Assembly (NCBI RefSeq): GCF_014323665.1
Contig: NZ_JABVEB010000002.1
Coordinates: 62,001-126,000, forward strand
DNA: 64,000 nucleotides
Direction of reading: 5' to 3'
DNA from: Actinomadura sp. HBU206391
Lineage (GTDB): Bacteria; Actinomycetota; Actinomycetes; Streptosporangiales; Streptosporangiaceae
How positions within the stretch are numbered: position 1 is the first letter of the stretch; every line of letters begins with the position of its first letter. The notes below the pieces were generated by a model. It saw only the letters and a program-made list of their open reading frames with translations. It was not told the origin of the DNA and searched no databases. Below, piece after piece: positions 29,729-38,460 of the stretch. Position numbers and translations under genes: made by a program.

Positions 29729-31357
29729 ATGGACGCCGTCACGAACGTGCCCGCACCGGCGAACGAACCGGTCAAGACCTACGCGCCCGGCAGCGCGGAG
29801 CGCGCCGCGCTCGAGGCCAAGATCAAGCAACTTGGCGACGAGCAGATCGATCTCACCATGACGGTGGGCGGAGAGCGGCGTCTCGGGGGCGGCGCCCCGA
29901 TCGACGTCGTGGAGCCGCACAACCACGCCCATGTGCTGGGCCAGGCGCGGAACGCGACCGACGACGACGTCCGCGCCGCGATCGACGCCGCTCGCCTGGC
30001 CGCCCCGGGCTGGCGAGCGATGTCCTTCGACGACCGGGCCGCGATCTTCCTCAAGGCGGCCGAGCTGCTGTCCGGCCCCTGGCGGGCGACGCTCAACGCG
30101 GCCACCGTGCTCGGGCAGTCCAAGTCCGTGCAGCAGGCCGAGATCGACGCCGCCTGCGAGCTGATCGACTTCCTGCGGTTCAACGTCGACTTCGCCCGTC
30201 AGGTCTACGCCCAGCAGCCGCTGTCGTCTCCGGGCGTGTGGAACCGGATGGAGTACCGCCCGCTGGAGGGCTTCGTCCTCGCGATCACGCCGTTCAACTT
30301 CACCGCGATCGCCGCCAACCTGCCGGCCGCCGCCGCGCTCATGGGCAACGTGGTCGTCTGGAAGCCCTCGCCGACCCAGCAGTTCGCCGCCCACTTCACC
30401 ATGCGGCTGTTCGAAGCGGCGGGGCTGCCCTCCGGCGTGATCAACATGGTGACAGGGGACGGCCAGGCGATCTCCAACGTGGCGCTCCGGCACCCGGAGC
30501 TGGCCGGTGTGCACTTCACCGGCAGCACCGGCACGTTCCAGCACCTGTGGCGGACCGTGGGCGAGAACATCGCCGGGTACGCGTCCTACCCGCGGCTGGT
30601 CGGAGAGACCGGCGGCAAGGACTTCATCGTCGCCCACCCCTCGGCCGACCCCGCCGTCCTGGCCACGGCGCTGATCCGGGGCGCGTACGAGTACCAGGGG
30701 CAGAAGTGCTCGGCGGCGTCGCGGGCCTACCTCCCGCGTTCGGTGTGGAACGGCATGCGCGACGAGTTCTTGGCGACCGCCGGTTCGCTCACCATGGGCA
30801 ACGTCGCCGACGACCTGTCGGCCTTCATGGGAGCCGTGATCGACGACCGGGCGTTCGCCAAGCACCGCGCCGCGCTGGAGCGCGCGAAGGCGGCCGACGG
30901 AGTCGACGTACTCGTCGGCGGCGGTGCCGACGACAGCACCGGATACTTCGTCGAGCCGACCGTGCTCGTGTCCGCCGACCCGGCCGATGAGATCTTCACC
31001 ACCGAGTACTTCGGCCCGATCCTCGGCGTGCACGTCTACGAGGACCGCGACTACGACGCGATGCTCCGGCAGATGGAGAGCGCCGCGCCGTACGGCCTGA
31101 CCGGGGCGATCATCGCGCAGGATCGTGCGGCGATCGCGGCGGCGAGCGAGGCCCTGCGGTTCGCCGCCGGGAACTTCTACATCAACGACAAGCCGACCGG
31201 CGCCGTGGTCGGGCAGCAGCCCTTCGGCGGCGCCCGGGCGAGCGGCACCAACGACAAGGCCGGATCGATCTGGAACCTGACCCGCTGGGTCAACACCCGG
31301 ACGATCAAGGAGACCTTCGTACCGCCCACCGACCACCGGTATCCGCACATGGGATGA
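29729..31357 (+). CDS. pruA: L-glutamate gamma-semialdehyde (P5C) dehydrogenase
   Basis: A 542-residue aldehyde dehydrogenase of the type 1 P5C family, oxidising glutamate semialdehyde to glutamate in proline degradation. Catalytic Cys327 lies in GQKCSAASRAY and the general-base Glu293 in ETGGKDF; the NAD site shows FTGSTGTFQHLW. The ATG at 29729 gives the usual family N-terminus (MDAVTNVPAP); GGAG is upstream. Proline dehydrogenase, often adjacent, is not in the window, so the pathway must be completed elsewhere. Confidence 0.95.
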   Translation: MDAVTNVPAPANEPVKTYAPGSAERAALEAKIKQLGDEQIDLTMTVGGERRLGGGAPIDVVEPHNHAHVLGQARNATDDDVRAAIDAARLAAPGWRAMSFDDRAAIFLKAAELLSGPWRATLNAATVLGQSKSVQQAEIDAACELIDFLRFNVDFARQVYAQQPLSSPGVWNRMEYRPLEGFVLAITPFNFTAIAANLPAAAALMGNVVVWKPSPTQQFAAHFTMRLFEAAGLPSGVINMVTGDGQAISNVALRHPELAGVHFTGSTGTFQHLWRTVGENIAGYASYPRLVGETGGKDFIVAHPSADPAVLATALIRGAYEYQGQKCSAASRAYLPRSVWNGMRDEFLATAGSLTMGNVADDLSAFMGAVIDDRAFAKHRAALERAKAADGVDVLVGGGADDSTGYFVEPTVLVSADPADEIFTTEYFGPILGVHVYEDRDYDAMLRQMESAAPYGLTGAIIAQDRAAIAAASEALRFAAGNFYINDKPTGAVVGQQPFGGARASGTNDKAGSIWNLTRWVNTRTIKETFVPPTDHRYPHMG

Positions 31358-31420
31358 CCGGCGGTTCCGCCGCCGGCGCGCCTCGGGCGCCGGCGGCCGG
31401 GGAACGCGTAGGAGCGACCA

Positions 31421-31450
31421 GGTCCTGCGACCGGCACCGGTCGCAGGACC
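31421..31450 (+). terminator. Terminator hairpin after pruA
   Basis: 31421-31434 pairs perfectly with 31437-31450 (14 base pairs, GGTCCTGCGACCGG on the left arm), 64 bases after the pruA stop. There is no T-run. Confidence 0.75.
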
Positions 31451-31543
31451 GCTTGCCGGGAGCGGTTGCCAGGACCGGTGGCCAGGCCCGACGATGGGTG
31501 CACCCCCGCACCGTCACTGGTGCCTTTATGCATGGGAACGTGA

Positions 31544-32278
31544 ATGTCGACGATTCAGCGTCTGGTGCTGTGGAACATCGATCACACGCTTGTCGACGTG
31601 GGACGCGTGACCAGGGAGGCCTACGCCGACGCCTTCCGCAGAGTGACGGGACGCCAGTTGGTCACGCTGGCCGCGACCGCGGGCCGCTCCGAGTCCGAGA
31701 TCATTTTTGAGACGCTGGCGTTCAACGACGTCATCACCGACGACGAGCACCTGCCGAAGTTCATCGCGGCGCTGGCCGAGGCCTTCCGCGTTCGCCAGCG
31801 TGACGTCCGCACGCACGGCCGGGTGCTGCCCGGCGCCCGGGAGGCGCTCGCCGGGGTCGACAGACAGCCTGGTGTCGTGCAGTCCGTGCTGACCGGCTCG
31901 ATCCGGCCCAACGCGATCGTCAAGCTGACCGAGCTCCGCCTGGACCAGTACGTCGACTTCGAGGTCGGCGGATACGGCTCGGAGAGTTATCCCAAGAGCG
32001 CGCTGATCGGGCTGGCCCGTTCGAGGACCGCGGAGAAGTACATCGAGAAGCGATTCGGCCTGCCGATCGGGGAGCCGGCCACCGTGCTCATCGCCGACTC
32101 ACCACGGGACGTGCAGGCGGCCCAGATCGCCCGGATCAAGGTCATCGCGGTCGCGACCGGCACCGCCAACGAGGCCGCGCTGCGCGCGGCGGGCGCCGAC
32201 CTGGTGTTGCCCACGCTCGCCGACACCCAGACGGTGATCCGCGCGATCGGCCACTTCACGACCCCTTCCGCCGCCTGA
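31544..32278 (+). CDS. HAD-like protein with Asn in place of the nucleophile Asp
   Basis: A 244-residue haloacid-dehalogenase fold protein. Motif I reads LWNIDHTLVD: the residue that should be the Asp nucleophile is Asn11, while the second Asp (Asp13) is kept. Motif II is SVLTGSIRPN and motif IV is LIADSPRD. A HAD phosphatase with this change would be expected to be inactive or strongly impaired, so a binding or regulatory role is possible. It stands alone between pruA and the acetoacetyl-CoA ligase gene. Confidence 0.8.
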   Translation: MSTIQRLVLWNIDHTLVDVGRVTREAYADAFRRVTGRQLVTLAATAGRSESEIIFETLAFNDVITDDEHLPKFIAALAEAFRVRQRDVRTHGRVLPGAREALAGVDRQPGVVQSVLTGSIRPNAIVKLTELRLDQYVDFEVGGYGSESYPKSALIGLARSRTAEKYIEKRFGLPIGEPATVLIADSPRDVQAAQIARIKVIAVATGTANEAALRAAGADLVLPTLADTQTVIRAIGHFTTPSAA

Positions 32279-32612
32279 GGACGTCCCGGGGCTTGTGGTG
32301 TGAGGCCTCCCACCGTGCGGCCCGCGCCTCACCGAGTCGGTCACCGCCGAGGAACGACACCACATGCGCACCGCCCTGGAGAAGATCGTCCAGCAGATGA
32401 CGGGCGACCCCCTCGGGCCGGGCCAGGAGACACACCCCCAAGACCCTGGCCATGCCGGATAACGTGGCACGACCCTGGCCGTGCCTCCCGGCGGGCCCCT
32501 CCACCGCCGCGATCATGCAGTTGCCCGCCCCGCCGGGCATAGGGCCGTTGCATGATCACGACTGGAGTCCGATGCTGGGACTGCCGCAGCGACAACACGG
32601 GGAGCAGACGCC
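32279..32612. other. Non-coding gap with inverted repeat
   Basis: A 334-base gap without a convincing gene. GATCATGCAGTTG (32511-32523) and GTTGCATGATCACG (32547-32560) form a partial inverted repeat around a GC-rich hairpin (CCCGCCCCGCCGGGC). The same CAACTGCATGATC word appears at 8783-8795, so this is a second copy of part of an interspersed element. ACACGGGGAGCAG at the end holds the ribosome-binding site of the next gene. Confidence 0.4.
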
Positions 32613-34616
32613 ATGACCGCCGACAACGAGCTCGCATCCGTACCGGAGGGTGTCCGGCTCTGGAAGCCGTCCGCCGAGGTCATCGCCGGCGCCCGGGTCA
32701 CCCGCTACATGACCTGGCTGTCGGACCGTGGCGTGCGGGCCCGGTCGTACGAGGAGCTGTGGCGCTGGTCGGTCACCGAGGTGGACGCCTTCTGGGACTC
32801 GCTGTGGAGCTTTTTCGATGTGCGAGGCACGAGGGGCGACGGCCCGGTCCGCTCCGCCGGTCCCATGCCGACCTCGCCCGACCCCCTGCGCTGGTTTCCC
32901 GGCGCGACGATCAACTACACCGGCAATGTGCTGCGCAGGGCCGGTGATCCGGCGGTCCGGGACCGTACGGCCGTGGTCTTCCGGGCCGAGGGTGGCGTGG
33001 AACGCACGCTCACCTGGGCCGAGCTCGCCCACGAGGTCGTCGCCGTGCGGGCGGGCCTGCGCGGTCTCGGCGTACGGCGCGGCGACCGGGTCGCGGGCTA
33101 CCTCCCCAACATCCCCGAAGCGCTGATCGTCTTCCTCGCGGTGGCGAGTCTCGGCGCCGTCTGGTCGTCGTGCTCGCCTGACTTCGGCGCGCCCAGCGTC
33201 ATCGACCGGTTCACCCAGATCGAGCCCAAGGTGCTGGTGGCCGTCGACGGCTACCGCTACAACGGCAGGGAGCACGACCGCCTGCCGGTCGTCGGCGACA
33301 TTCGAGCGGCGCTGCCCACCCTCGAGTCCACGGTGCTGATCCCGTATCTCGACCCCGGCGCACGCCTGGCCGAGGGCGCGATGACGTACGCGGAACTGGC
33401 CGGGGCGACGGTCGACGATCCCGGGGCGGCCGGGCTCGACGTCGAGGCGCTGCCCTTCGACCATCCGCTCTGGATCCTCTACTCCTCGGGCACGACGGGG
33501 CTGCCCAAGCCGATCGTGCACGGTCACGGCGGTGTGGTGCTGGAGCATCTCAAGGCACTGTCGTTCCACCAGGATCTCGGGCCGGGCGATGTGTTCTTCT
33601 GGTTCACCACCACCGGCTGGATGATGTGGAACTACCTCATCGGCGGCCTCCTGGTCGGTGCCACCGTGGTGATGTACGACGGCGCGCCGAACGGCGACAC
33701 GCTGTGGCGGCTCGCCGCTGAGACCGGGGTGACCTACTTCGGCGTCGGCGCGCCGTACATCGTGGCGTCCATGAAGGCGGGCCTGCGCCCCGGCGAGGAG
33801 CTGGACCTGTCGCGGCTCCGCGGTCTCGGCTCGACCGGCTCGCCGCTGCCGCCGGAGGGCTTCGCGTGGGTGTACGACGCCGTCGCCGGCGACATCCCGC
33901 TCGGCTCGTTCTCCGGAGGCACGGACCTGTGCAGCGGGTTCGTCGGGGGTTCCCCGCTGCTCCCGGTCCGGGCGGGCATCATCCAGTGCCGCGGCCTCGG
34001 CGCCAAGGTCGAGGCCTATGGGCCCACCGGCGAGCCGGTGATCGACGAGGTCGGGGAACTGGTCATCACCGAGCCGATGCCGTCGATGCCGGTCGGCTTC
34101 TGGGGCGATCCGCAGGGCGAGCGCTACCGTGAGTCCTACTTCGACACCTATCCCGGTGTCTGGCGGCACGGCGACTGGATCAAGATCCTTCCTGACGGCG
34201 GCTGTGTGATCTACGGCCGGTCCGACTCCACGCTCAACCGCGGCGGGGTGCGGATGGGCACGTCGGACTTCTACCGGGTCGTCGAGGCGTTCGACGAGAT
34301 CGCCGACAGCCTGGTCGTCGACACCGGGCAACTGGGCGGCGAAGGCCGGCTCCTCCTCTTCGTCACGCTGGCCCCGGACGCGACGCTCTCCGACGATCTG
34401 GTGCGGCGGCTGCGCGGGTCCCTGCGCTCCGCCCTGTCTCCGCGGCACGTGCCCGACGAGATCACCGAGGTGCCCGGAATCCCGCGCACGCTGTCCGGCA
34501 AGAAACTGGAGGTCCCGGTCCGCAAGATCCTGCTCGGCACCCCCGTGGAACGCGCCGCCAACCTCGATGCCCTGGCCAACCCCGAGGTCCTCGCGCACTT
34601 CATGCCGGCCAAGTGA
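32613..34616 (+). CDS. Acetoacetate-CoA ligase
   Basis: A 667-residue adenylate-forming enzyme that activates acetoacetate to acetoacetyl-CoA. The AMP-binding loop is YSSGTTGLPKPIVHGHGG, the long N-terminal AACS region (RLWKPSAEVIAGARVTRYMTW) and the conserved WFPGATINYTGNVL separate it from acetyl-CoA synthetases. The catalytic Lys lies in LSGKKLEVPVRKIL. The ATG follows GGGGAGCAG. It probably serves ketone-body or polyhydroxybutyrate breakdown; no thiolase or CoA transferase lies nearby. Confidence 0.93.
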   Translation: MTADNELASVPEGVRLWKPSAEVIAGARVTRYMTWLSDRGVRARSYEELWRWSVTEVDAFWDSLWSFFDVRGTRGDGPVRSAGPMPTSPDPLRWFPGATINYTGNVLRRAGDPAVRDRTAVVFRAEGGVERTLTWAELAHEVVAVRAGLRGLGVRRGDRVAGYLPNIPEALIVFLAVASLGAVWSSCSPDFGAPSVIDRFTQIEPKVLVAVDGYRYNGREHDRLPVVGDIRAALPTLESTVLIPYLDPGARLAEGAMTYAELAGATVDDPGAAGLDVEALPFDHPLWILYSSGTTGLPKPIVHGHGGVVLEHLKALSFHQDLGPGDVFFWFTTTGWMMWNYLIGGLLVGATVVMYDGAPNGDTLWRLAAETGVTYFGVGAPYIVASMKAGLRPGEELDLSRLRGLGSTGSPLPPEGFAWVYDAVAGDIPLGSFSGGTDLCSGFVGGSPLLPVRAGIIQCRGLGAKVEAYGPTGEPVIDEVGELVITEPMPSMPVGFWGDPQGERYRESYFDTYPGVWRHGDWIKILPDGGCVIYGRSDSTLNRGGVRMGTSDFYRVVEAFDEIADSLVVDTGQLGGEGRLLLFVTLAPDATLSDDLVRRLRGSLRSALSPRHVPDEITEVPGIPRTLSGKKLEVPVRKILLGTPVERAANLDALANPEVLAHFMPAK

Positions 34617-34660
34617 TCTCGGCCGTCGGCCGCCGCGGCACCGACCCGTCCCTTCGTCGC

Positions 34661-34730
34661 GGTCACTCCACCACGGTCACTCCACCACGATCACTCCACC
34701 ACGGTCACTCCACCACGATCACTCCACCAC
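34661..34730. repeat. Five tandem 14-base repeats at the 3' end of the SDR pseudogene
   Basis: Five head-to-tail copies of GGTCACTCCACCAC, two of them with GA for GG at the start, run from 34661 to 34730. On the minus strand each copy contains GTGGTGGAGTGA, the last three codons and stop of the SDR gene, so the repeat arose by duplication of that gene's end. It lies between two convergent genes. Confidence 0.9.
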
Positions 34731-35395
34731 GGAGAGACCGGAAGGCCCGAGCAGGTAGGCGTCGTGGTGGTGGCCGGTGTCGGTGACCAGGTCGACGACG
34801 GCCTTTCCCACCTGTTCGAGGGTGAGTGCCGGGCCACGCGCCTCCAGAAAGGTCTGGACGTCCACGCCCTCCCTGGCCGCGTAGGCGGCGGCCGCGTCCA
34901 GGCCCAGCTCCGTCGCCGGTGTCAGCCCCGGAAGCACGGAGACGAACCTGATGCCGAGCCCGCTTCGCCGCGCCTCGGCCGCCGCGTAGGCGGTCAGGAA
35001 CCTGATGGCGGCCTTGGCTCCGGCATAGCCGCCGCTGAGAGGTGACCCGTGAAGCGCGGCGCCGCTGGACATCGTGACCACCACGCTGCCGGGGGAGAGC
35101 GGGCGGAGCAGTCGCCTGACGGGGTCCAGTGGAAGGCGTGCCGGACGTCGACCTCCCAGTGCCGGCCGAAGGTCTCCCAGGTGTGCTCGTGGAGTGGTAC
35201 CGACACCGGCGCCGCTCCGGCGTTGAGCACCAGGATGCCGGGCCTGTGGTCGTCGAGGAGCCGGTACGCGACGGCGGGATCGGCCGCGTCGCCGACGACG
35301 TCCGCGTCGGCCGCGCAGAGCGCGCGGGCGATGGCCCGGCCGAAGCCGCGGCTCGCGCCGGTCACCAGTGCGGTGCTCCCCGAGAGCGTGGTCAT
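34719..35395 (-). pseudogene. Short-chain dehydrogenase (frameshifted)
   Basis: An SDR-type oxidoreductase. The N-terminal NAD(P) fold reads MTTLSGSTALVTGASRGFG and later LVLNAGAAP in one frame (from the ATG at 35395), but the active-site part (VVVTMSSGAALHGSPLSGGYAGAKAA, with Ser and YxxxK) is in another frame. One base seems lost in the C-run at 35121-35124. The gene overlaps the preceding transporter by ATGA and would have been co-translated with it. Either true decay or a sequencing error explains the shift; decay of its neighbours favours the former. Confidence 0.75.
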
Positions 35396-36723
35396 CGCGT
35401 TCCCCCCGCTGACACCGCGGCCGGTGCGGCGACCGTGGTGGCCGGGGGCTTGCGGCGTGGATGTGATGGGGCGAGCAGCCCGGCCGCCAGGCCCGCTGCC
35501 GCCAGGGCGGCCGAGACCCACAGCGCCGGTTTGAACCCGTCGATGAACGCGGCCGGTGAGCTCCGCCGTTGCCGGCGAAGACCGCGGCGACGATCGCGAT
35601 GCCGAACACGCCGCCCACCTCGCGCAGCGCGTTGTTGGTGCCCCAGGGCAAGCCCGTGTCATCGAGCGGGACCGAGGAGACCACGGCGTTGGCGACCGTG
35701 GGGAAGCACATCGCGATGCCGATCCCGGCCACGATCAGGCCGCCGACCAGCTCCCCGTATCCCGTTCCCGGCTCGACGACGGCCGCGACCCAGGCGAGGC
35801 CGGCCGCCTGCAGGAACAGGCCGAGGACCATGAAGGGCCGGTTGCCGAACCGATCCGCGAGCGCGCCGGCGAGCGGAGCCACCAGCATCGGCATGCCCGT
35901 CCAGGGCAGGATGCGCAGGCCCGCCTCCAGCGGAGAGTGGCCCAGCCCGATCTGGAACAGCTGGGTGATCAGGAACAGGGCGCCGAGAAGCGACAGGAAC
36001 TGGCAGAAGACCATCCCGTCGGCTGTGGAGAACCCGCGCAGGCGGAAGTAGCGCAGCGGCAGCATCGGGTGGGTCGCCCGCCGCTCCCAGCCCAGGAAGG
36101 CCGCCACGAGCAGGACGCCGATCAGCAGCGCCCCGATCACCTCGGCGCTGTCCCAGCCGATCGCGGGCGCCCGTACCGGCGCCCAGGTCAGCGCGAACAT
36201 CCCGAGGCCGATCAGACCCAGGCCGGTGATGTCGAGCTGGGGGCGGGGACCGCGGCTCTCCCTGAGCAGGCGTGCGGACAGCGGCAGGAGGACGAGCCCG
36301 ATCGGCATGTTGATCCAGAAGATCCACTGCCAGGAGATGCCCTCGATGATCGCGCCGCCGACCAGTGGGCCGGCGGCCACGCCGAGACCCGAGACCCCTC
36401 CCCACATCCCGATCACCGCTCCGCGCTTCTCCGCGGGGAAGACATCGCTGATCAGTGTGAGGGTCAGCGACAGCACCACGGCCGCCCCGGCACCCTGCAC
36501 CACGCGGGCCACGATGAGCGCCTCGACGCTCCCCGACAGCGCGGCGGCCGCCGAGGCGAGGGTGAAGACCCCCAGCCCGATGACGTACATCCGGCGGCGG
36601 CCGAACCGGTCGCCGAGCGAGGACCCGGTGAGGATCAGGCACGCGAGGGCCAGGTTGTAGGCGTTGATCGTCCATTCCAGATGCGACAGGCTCGCGCCGA
36701 GATCGGTACGCAGCACCGGCAGG
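35392..36723 (-). pseudogene. MFS drug transporter (DHA2/14-TM type), truncated and frameshifted
   Basis: An EmrB/QacA-like transporter. Visible family motifs are GDRFGRRRMYVIG (motif A), the RVVQGAGAA motif and the 14-helix layout. Homology begins abruptly at LPVLRTDLGAS, so the first membrane helix and the start codon are missing. Near 35559-35561 the frame shifts: the expected end (GASPAAFIDGFKPALWVSAA) continues in another frame to a TGA at 35394-35392 that overlaps the SDR start. The uninterrupted 665-codon frame here is thus a chance joining of transporter and SDR parts. Confidence 0.8.
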
Positions 36724-36729
36724 TTCTCA

Positions 36730-37057
36730 GGCGCCCCTGGACCTGACCTACGCGGCGCTGGCGGATCCCACCCGGCGCGCGATCCTGCATCGGCTGCGGC
36801 ACGCCGAGGCCCGGGTCACGGACATCGCCCGGCCGTTGCCGATGTCGCTGAACGCGGTCTCCAAGCACATCTCGGTGCTCGAACGCGCCGGCCTGGTGCG
36901 GCGGGAGATCAGGGGACGGGACCACTACCTGCGTGCCGAGACCGAGCGGCTGACCGAGGCCGAGCAGTGGATCGCCGATTACACCGGCTTCTGGGAGCGC
37001 CGTGCGGACGCACTGGTCGAGCACGTGGAGAAGCGCGCGGCCGAGGGGGAGAAATGA
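36730..37057 (+). pseudogene. ArsR-family regulator lacking a start codon
   Basis: The sequence encodes an ArsR winged helix beginning LDLTYAALADPTRRAILHRL and continuing through MSLNAVSKHISVLERAGLVRR to a normal end. From the preceding in-frame stop (36665-36667) to the recognition helix there is no ATG, GTG or TTG until 36830-36838, which lies inside the DNA-binding domain. Only a few N-terminal residues seem lost. The missing start coincides with the missing start of the divergent transporter. The stop overlaps the next gene as ATGA. Use of a CTG start would rescue it. Confidence 0.65.
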
Positions 37058-37491
37058 GCGGCGTCGTTCAGGTCAAACGCATTCTCAAGGCCTCGCCGGA
37101 GGAGGTGTTCGACGCCTGGACCGACGCGGACCGGCTCCAGCAGTGGCTCTGCCCCGACCCCGGAATCGTCGCCGAAGCCTCATGCGATCCCGTGGTGGGC
37201 GGCCGCTACCGGATCGTCAAGATCTTCGAAAGCGGCGCGGACGAGGTCACCGGCGAATACCTCGTCGTCGAACCGTCCCGCCGGCTCGTCTTCACCTGGT
37301 CGGCCGGCAGCACCGACGACCAGACCACCCAGGTCACCGTCACGCTCCGGCCCGACGATGACACCACCGAGATGACGATCATCCACGAACGGCTCCCGAA
37401 CCTCGGCGTCCAAGGCGGTGCCCGATCCGCCTGGGCGAGCATCGCCGGGAGACTCGACGGCCACCTCGCCGCCACCGCCGAGCGGCCATGA
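37054..37491 (+). CDS. SRPBCC (AHSA1-type) domain protein
   Basis: A 145-residue START-like protein (VQVKRILKASPEEVFDAWTDADRLQQWL ... EYLVVEPSRRLVFTWSAG ... RSAWASIAGRLDGHL). Such AHSA1/SRPBCC proteins are very often encoded directly after an ArsR regulator, as here with a four-base overlap. The ligand is unknown. If the regulator has lost its start, this gene may now lack its normal promoter and translation coupling. Confidence 0.85.
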   Translation: MSGVVQVKRILKASPEEVFDAWTDADRLQQWLCPDPGIVAEASCDPVVGGRYRIVKIFESGADEVTGEYLVVEPSRRLVFTWSAGSTDDQTTQVTVTLRPDDDTTEMTIIHERLPNLGVQGGARSAWASIAGRLDGHLAATAERP

Positions 37492-37606
37492 CGTACGCGC
37501 GGAACGGCGCGGGACGGGCGGGCGGTCACGACGCCGCCCCGGTGGGTGGGAGGGTGTGAGTGCGACGGGCGTCGCGATCGGGCGGGCATCGACTTCGGCA
37601 GGTGAC

Positions 37607-38380
37607 ATGAGTACGGCGGAGAACTTCGCGGGCAGGCTGCGTGGGCGGCAGCGGCTGCTCGGCTACTGGATCGTCTGCGACAACCCGGTGGGCACCGAGC
37701 GGATCGCACGGGCGGGCTACGACTACGTCTGTGTGGACGGCCAGCACGGTCTGCTGGACTACGCCGGCTGGCTCGCCGCCATGACGGCGATCGACGCTGG
37801 CGGCCGGGCGGCCGGGATCGTCCGGGTACCCGCCAACGACCCCACGTGGATCGGGCGGGCTCTGGACGTCGGTGCGCGAGCGGTGATCGTGCCGCTCGTG
37901 AACAGCGCGGAGGAGGCCGCGGCGGCGGTAGGGGCCTGCCGGTATCCGCCGCACGGGGTGCGCAGCTTCGGGCCCATGCGGTCGGCGCTGCGGGTCGGGC
38001 CGGACCCGGCGGAGGCCAACGAGCAGGTGGCCTGTGTCGTGATGATCGAGACGGCGGACGGTCTGGCGAACGTCGAGGAGATCTGTGCGGTCGACGGGCT
38101 CGACGGCCTCTATGTGGGCCCGTCGGACCTCACGCTGGCACTGGGTGGGAGCACCCCCGGTGATCTCGCCGTCGCCGCCCCGCTCGCCGACGCGCTCAAG
38201 ACCATCGTGGCCGCCGCCGAGGCGGCGGGCATCGCCTGCGGGATGCACTGCGGCGACGGCGCGACGGCGGTGCAGCGGCTCGACGCCGGATTCACCTTCG
38301 CCACGGTGAGCAGCGACCTGGGCGATCTGGAGCTGGCCGCCGCCGCACACCTGCGGCAGGCCCTCGGCGACCCGGGCTGA
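37607..38380 (+). CDS. HpcH/HpaI-family aldolase
   Basis: A 257-residue class II pyruvate-type aldolase/lyase. Family residues visible are the His of VDGQHGLLDY, Arg in GIVRVPAND, the metal Glu of CVVMIETADGLANVEEI and Asp in YVGPSDLTLALGG. These enzymes split 2-keto-3-deoxy acids such as 4-hydroxy-2-oxoheptanedioate or rhamnonate derivatives. The ATG at 37607 follows AGGTGA. No companion catabolic genes are adjacent, so the natural substrate cannot be told. Confidence 0.88.
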   Translation: MSTAENFAGRLRGRQRLLGYWIVCDNPVGTERIARAGYDYVCVDGQHGLLDYAGWLAAMTAIDAGGRAAGIVRVPANDPTWIGRALDVGARAVIVPLVNSAEEAAAAVGACRYPPHGVRSFGPMRSALRVGPDPAEANEQVACVVMIETADGLANVEEICAVDGLDGLYVGPSDLTLALGGSTPGDLAVAAPLADALKTIVAAAEAAGIACGMHCGDGATAVQRLDAGFTFATVSSDLGDLELAAAAHLRQALGDPG

Positions 38381-38426
38381 TCTCGCCGGGCGCCAGGTAG
38401 AAGTGGCCAGCTCAGGGGCGGCCAGG

Positions 38427-38460
38427 TCAGGGGCCCGGGTCAGGGGCCCGGGTCAGGGGT
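38427..38460. repeat. 13-base tandem repeat at the 3' end of the sensor gene
   Basis: TCAGGGGCCCGGG occurs at 38427-38439 and 38440-38452, and a third partial copy (TCAGGGGT) begins at the stop codon of the minus-strand gene (38453-38455). On the minus strand each copy repeats CCCTGA, the last codon and stop of that gene. Two more diverged CAGGGG words precede it. Confidence 0.8.

Noticed and set aside
34719..36716. A single 665-codon frame that would fuse an MFS transporter to a short-chain dehydrogenase
   Set aside because: The middle part (about 35120-35560) translates to Arg/Pro-rich nonsense, while the correct transporter end and SDR start are in other frames joined by ATGA. Two one-base shifts explain it better than a fusion.
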